Source: Chryseobacterium gleum (GTDB lineage: Bacteria > Bacteroidota > Bacteroidia > Flavobacteriales_D > Crocinitomicaceae). From it: a stretch of DNA of 64,000 bases. A model generated the notes under the pieces. The model saw only the letters and a program-made list of their open reading frames with translations. It did not search any database and was not told the origin of the DNA. Both the position numbers and the translations under genes were made by a program. Position 1 is the first letter of the stretch; every line of letters begins with the position of its first letter. This document shows, one piece after another, positions 58,809-64,000 of the stretch. The stretch is taken from assembly GCA_945882095.1 (NCBI GenBank), contig CAMCWF010000002.1:62001-126000 (forward strand). The letters are read 5' to 3'.

Positions 58809-59392
58809 AACGGTTGCTTGACATCTTGTTTTCAATTGGAATTTTAGGACTCTTTTTTCCCTTGGGTTGTTTTTTGTCGTTGGCAATACTTCTTGAATCG
58901 AAAGGCGGTGTATTTTACCGACAGGAAAGAATTGGAAAGAATGGCAAAGCTTTCTTTTTATTGAAGTTTCGCTCGATGCGTCCTTTGGCTGACCAGTCGG
59001 GGAAACTTACCATTGGCACAAAAGACCCTCGCATCACCAGGGTAGGAACCTTCATTCGAAAGTATAAATTGGATGAGTTCCCACAATTTATTAATGTTTT
59101 AAGGGGTGAAATGAGCTTGGTCGGTCCTCGGCCCGAGGTGAGTGAATATGTGCAATTGTATTCTCGAGAACAGCAGAAAGTTTTGGGGTATAAACCTGGA
59201 ATTACGGATGTTGCTTCCCTTGCATATTTCGAAGAAAATCGTTTGTTAGCAGAAAGTCAGGATCCTCATCGCACCTATGTAGAAGAAATAATGCCGGAGA
59301 AATTACGCTTAAATCTTGACTATCAGCAAAAAGCAAATGTGCTTACGGACATTGGTGTGATCATCCGAACGGCTTTAAGAATTTTAAAGTAG
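58805..59392 (+). CDS. Small phosphoglycosyl transferase (PglC/WcaJ-catalytic type)
   Basis: 195 residues. One N-terminal re-entrant hydrophobic segment (about 6-30) is followed by the catalytic domain: FYRQERIGKNGKAFFLLKFR, SMRPLA, TRVGTFIRKYKLDEFPQFIN with the Asp-Glu dyad, and MSLVGPRPEV. It should load the first phosphosugar on undecaprenyl phosphate, so it starts the pathway encoded by the cluster. The linked aminotransferase suggests an amino-sugar start, as in PglC systems; this is inference. It ends 2 bases from a convergent small gene. Confidence 0.94.
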   Translation: MKRLLDILFSIGILGLFFPLGCFLSLAILLESKGGVFYRQERIGKNGKAFFLLKFRSMRPLADQSGKLTIGTKDPRITRVGTFIRKYKLDEFPQFINVLRGEMSLVGPRPEVSEYVQLYSREQQKVLGYKPGITDVASLAYFEENRLLAESQDPHRTYVEEIMPEKLRLNLDYQQKANVLTDIGVIIRTALRILK

Positions 59393-59394
59393 CC

Positions 59395-59568
59395 TTAACT
59401 CCCACAAGAGAGACATTCATCGTCTTGGTCGAGTTCAGGATTTTCTTCTATGGCAGGATTTAACTGTTTCTTCAGGTCATAAATCTGTTGCTGCGTTTCT
59501 AAATCAGCGAATAATTCCCCTGTTAATTGCGCTTTAAGCGCCTCTATTTGTTGTTCGATGTGCTCCAT
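59395..59568 (-). CDS. Small acidic protein with C-terminal CxxC tail
   Basis: 57 residues: MEHIEQQIEALKAQLTGELF, ADLETQQQIYDLKKQL, NPAIEENPELDQDD, ending ECLSCGS. The first 37 residues look like a charged amphipathic helix or coiled coil; the tail is acidic and ends in a CLSC pair that could bind metal or form a disulfide. There is no signal peptide. I do not recognise a function. It has its own ATG and is convergent with the phosphoglycosyl transferase gene, 2 bases apart. The next minus-strand gene upstream, katG, has its own terminator. Confidence 0.7.
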   Translation of the reverse strand: MEHIEQQIEALKAQLTGELFADLETQQQIYDLKKQLNPAIEENPELDQDDECLSCGS

Positions 59569-59641
59569 GATTCGAAATTAGAAAAAATATAGATTCACAA
59601 TGTGTTAAATTTTTCTGAAAGTTGGGAGGCAAGAATGGAAT

Positions 59642-59669
59642 AAAAAAAAGCCTACCGAAGTAGGCTTTT
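59642..59669 (-). terminator. Intrinsic terminator of katG
   Basis: Read on the minus strand, AAAAGCCTAC pairs with GTAGGCTTTT around a TTCG loop, and a further run of T follows to 59642. It lies 19 bases after the katG stop codon. Confidence 0.9.
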
Positions 59670-59687
59670 AAAATCTATACCTTGAAT

Positions 59688-62063
<2,376 letters not shown>

Positions 62064-62115
62064 TTATTTTATCGGAAAACCCTCGAACAAAAATGTGAAG
62101 CGGATTCATTTTCAA

Positions 62116-62469
62116 TTACCCTTCAATGACAATGGATACCTCCCTTGTGTCGCCATCAATGGGGGGGGATAACTTATGAATCTCAATGCGTAAAGCGTTG
62201 ATTCCGTTCAATTCCTTTTGAATGCGCGAAAAAATTCGTTGGCCTACATGTTCTATCAATTTGGATCGAATCGCCATCTCTTCATCTACGATTTTTTGAA
62301 CACCACAATAATTGACCGTATGGATCAATTCATCGCTCGCAGCGGCCTTGGAAAAGTCGGTTTTGATGTCAACATCTATAATGTAATTTCCCCCAATGCG
62401 CGCCTCCTCTTCCATGCAACCATGAAAAGCGTAACAACGAATTCCGCGTACGTGAATGCTATGCTTCAT
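62116..62469 (-). CDS. folB: Dihydroneopterin aldolase
   Basis: 117 residues, one domain. GIRCYAFHGCMEEEARIGGN near the start, VNYCGVQKIVDEEM with the active-site Tyr, LIEHVGQRIF, and IEIHKLSPPI with the catalytic Lys are typical. It acts in folate synthesis. The start overlaps the gltX end by 11 bases, so the two form one transcript. Confidence 0.92.
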   Translation of the reverse strand: MKHSIHVRGIRCYAFHGCMEEEARIGGNYIIDVDIKTDFSKAAASDELIHTVNYCGVQKIVDEEMAIRSKLIEHVGQRIFSRIQKELNGINALRIEIHKLSPPIDGDTREVSIVIEG

Positions 62470-63988
62470 GGAGGAATGCTTCTATTTTTGGTAAATTTTC
62501 GTTCATACGTGCAAGAACCTCATCTTTTCCTAAAAAGGATGAAATTTCAAACATTCCAGGACCTGCACCTACGCCGGTTAAGCAAAGACGATAGGGAAGA
62601 AGTACAGCCCCAATTCCAAGCCCTTTTTGGGCCAAGAAATCCTTGAAAGCCAACTCTATGGAATGGGCAGAAAAATCATTTAGGTCATTCAATATAACTT
62701 TCCATTCTTGCAAATAACCACTTGTTTCAGGTTTCCATTTCTTGCGCAATGTATCCGTTTCAATTGTTTCTGGGCGACTCATCAAATAGGCTCCTTCCGT
62801 TAAGATGTCACCCGCGAAAGTGGCCCGTTCTTTCATGAGGTTCACAACCGTTTCCAAGGCATCGTCATCCATTTTAATGTCACTGTTGATTATTCTCAGT
62901 TCGGTGGCGATGACATGGTTGGATTGCATACGCAACCAACTTTGTTGAAACCACTTTGTTTTGTCTGGGTCAAATTTCGCCCCCGATTTAGAAACACGCT
63001 CCAAGGAAAATGCTTCTACCAATTCTTCAAGTGTAAAAATTTCTTGCGTGGTCCCTGGATTCCATCCCAACAGTGCCAGCATGTTGACAAAAGCTTCGGG
63101 GAGGTATCCTTTCTCGCGGTACCCAGAATACAATTCACCTTCTGCCGTAATCCAATTCGTTGGAAACACAGGGAAGCCCAATCGGTCGCCATCGCGTTTA
63201 GATAGTTTTCCATTGCCATCAGGACGCAACAACAAAGGTAAATGTGCGAATTCGGGTGCTTCCCAACCGAAGGCTTCGTACAAGAGAACATGTAAAGGCG
63301 CCGAAGGCAACCATTCTTCTCCACGAATTACATGACTGATTTCCATCAAATGGTCATCCACCACATTCGCTAAATGGTAGGTTGGCATTCCATCGCTTTT
63401 GAAGAGGACTTTATCGTCGAGGTTGTTTGTATTCTCAACCACCCACCCACGAATCAAATCATGAAACCGAACATCGTGGTTTCGAGGCATCTTCATTCGT
63501 ATAACATAAGGTTCTCCTGCTGCCAGTTTTTTGTCAATTTCAGATTTTGGAAGCGTCAACGCATTCTTCATGGCGGTACGGGTCACTCCGTTGTATTGCC
63601 AATTGGGCATTCCCATTTCTTTGGCGCGTTCGCGCATTTCTTCTAATTCTTCAGAAGTGTCAAAGGCATAATAGGCATGTTCTTTTTCAATCAATTCTAA
63701 GGCATAAGGATGGTACATTGCTTGTCTTTCAGACTGGACATAAGGACCAAAATCCCCGCCGAGGCCAGGCCCTTCCGTGGGCATAATCCCACACCATTCC
63801 ATTGCCTCCATTATGTAGTCTTGCGCCCCAGCTACAAAGCGCGTTTGGTCGGTATCTTCGACGCGAATGATAAAGGTACCTTGGTGTTTTTTCGCAAATA
63901 AATAATTATAAAGTGCAGTCCTAACGCCTCCCATATGTAAGGGGCCTGTAGGTGAAGGGGCAAAGCGAACGCGAACGGGTTTCGACAT
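62459..63988 (-). CDS. gltX: Glutamate--tRNA ligase
   Basis: 509 residues. The class I HIGH-like motif is seen in RFAPSPTGPLHMGGVRTALY at residues 8-27 and the KMSKS-like motif is GKLSKRDGDR at about 252-261. FIIRVEDTDQTRF and GMPTYHLANVVDDHLMEISH with VIRGEEWLPSAPLH are typical. The helical anticodon domain makes up the last third. It charges tRNA-Glu. It starts 12 bases from the window edge, so its promoter is outside. Confidence 0.97.
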   Translation of the reverse strand: MSKPVRVRFAPSPTGPLHMGGVRTALYNYLFAKKHQGTFIIRVEDTDQTRFVAGAQDYIMEAMEWCGIMPTEGPGLGGDFGPYVQSERQAMYHPYALELIEKEHAYYAFDTSEELEEMRERAKEMGMPNWQYNGVTRTAMKNALTLPKSEIDKKLAAGEPYVIRMKMPRNHDVRFHDLIRGWVVENTNNLDDKVLFKSDGMPTYHLANVVDDHLMEISHVIRGEEWLPSAPLHVLLYEAFGWEAPEFAHLPLLLRPDGNGKLSKRDGDRLGFPVFPTNWITAEGELYSGYREKGYLPEAFVNMLALLGWNPGTTQEIFTLEELVEAFSLERVSKSGAKFDPDKTKWFQQSWLRMQSNHVIATELRIINSDIKMDDDALETVVNLMKERATFAGDILTEGAYLMSRPETIETDTLRKKWKPETSGYLQEWKVILNDLNDFSAHSIELAFKDFLAQKGLGIGAVLLPYRLCLTGVGAGPGMFEISSFLGKDEVLARMNENLPKIEAFLHEA

Positions 63989-64000
63989 GAGGATAGTTTT

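Overview
The window is a gene-dense stretch of a Bacteroidota chromosome, most likely Flavobacteriales. The evidence is gliding-motility genes gldF and gldG, type IX secretion (T9SS) sorting tails, SprB-like repeats, a PafA-type phosphatase, a bifunctional DAHP synthase/chorismate mutase, A/T-rich spacers with Bacteroidota -7 boxes (TAnnTTTG), and an rpsL-rpsG-fusA-rpsJ order without tuf. Placement near Crocinitomicaceae/Cryomorphaceae is a guess. No tRNA, rRNA, CRISPR array, insertion sequence or phage gene was recognised. No stretch over 300 bases lacks a gene; the longest gap is about 209 bases (10774-10982), and it holds a promoter and a strong hairpin terminator.

Layout. 1-5000 (minus strand): the first codons of dnaN at the window edge, a DUF4340-like protein, gldG and gldF, then a coupled pair of a SAM hydroxide adenosyltransferase and an ABM-fold protein. 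5069-6986 (plus): a PhoH-like ATPase and purC. 6969-10773 (minus): a tight three-gene unit of response regulator, secreted VWD-domain protein and PafA-like alkaline phosphatase. 10895-16870 (plus): a leader RNA with terminator, a second response regulator, tsaB, a coiled-coil protein, zapA, rny, DAHP synthase/chorismate mutase and aroA. 16884-28317: mixed single genes, namely an outer-membrane barrel, aconitase, a class III CoA-transferase, a GNAT enzyme, a T9SS-exported subtilase, a PhoD phosphatase, a PKD-like secreted protein, a LURP-one-like protein and a CDF metal transporter.

28369-45532 is one long co-directional translation/transcription cluster (str-S10-spc-alpha fused): 31 genes from rpsL to rplQ, including fusA, secY, infA, rpmJ and rpoA. 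It has a clear promoter in front and a perfect hairpin terminator behind. carA and eno follow.

47995-59392 is a surface-polysaccharide region. On the minus strand a flippase and an O-antigen ligase/polymerase precede a 3-hydroxyacyl-CoA dehydrogenase. On the plus strand lie a GT2, two GT4s, a second polymerase/ligase, a second flippase, a DegT-type aminotransferase and a small phosphoglycosyl transferase. This reads as a lipid-linked, Wzx/Wzy-type pathway with two sets of flippase and polymerase. The end holds a tiny Cys-tailed protein, a catalase-peroxidase with an apparent signal peptide, folB and gltX.

The items least explained by standard annotation are the terminator placed 12 bases before the second response regulator, the response regulator-VWD-phosphatase operon, and the structured region upstream of the subtilase. 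None is proven to be a new system.
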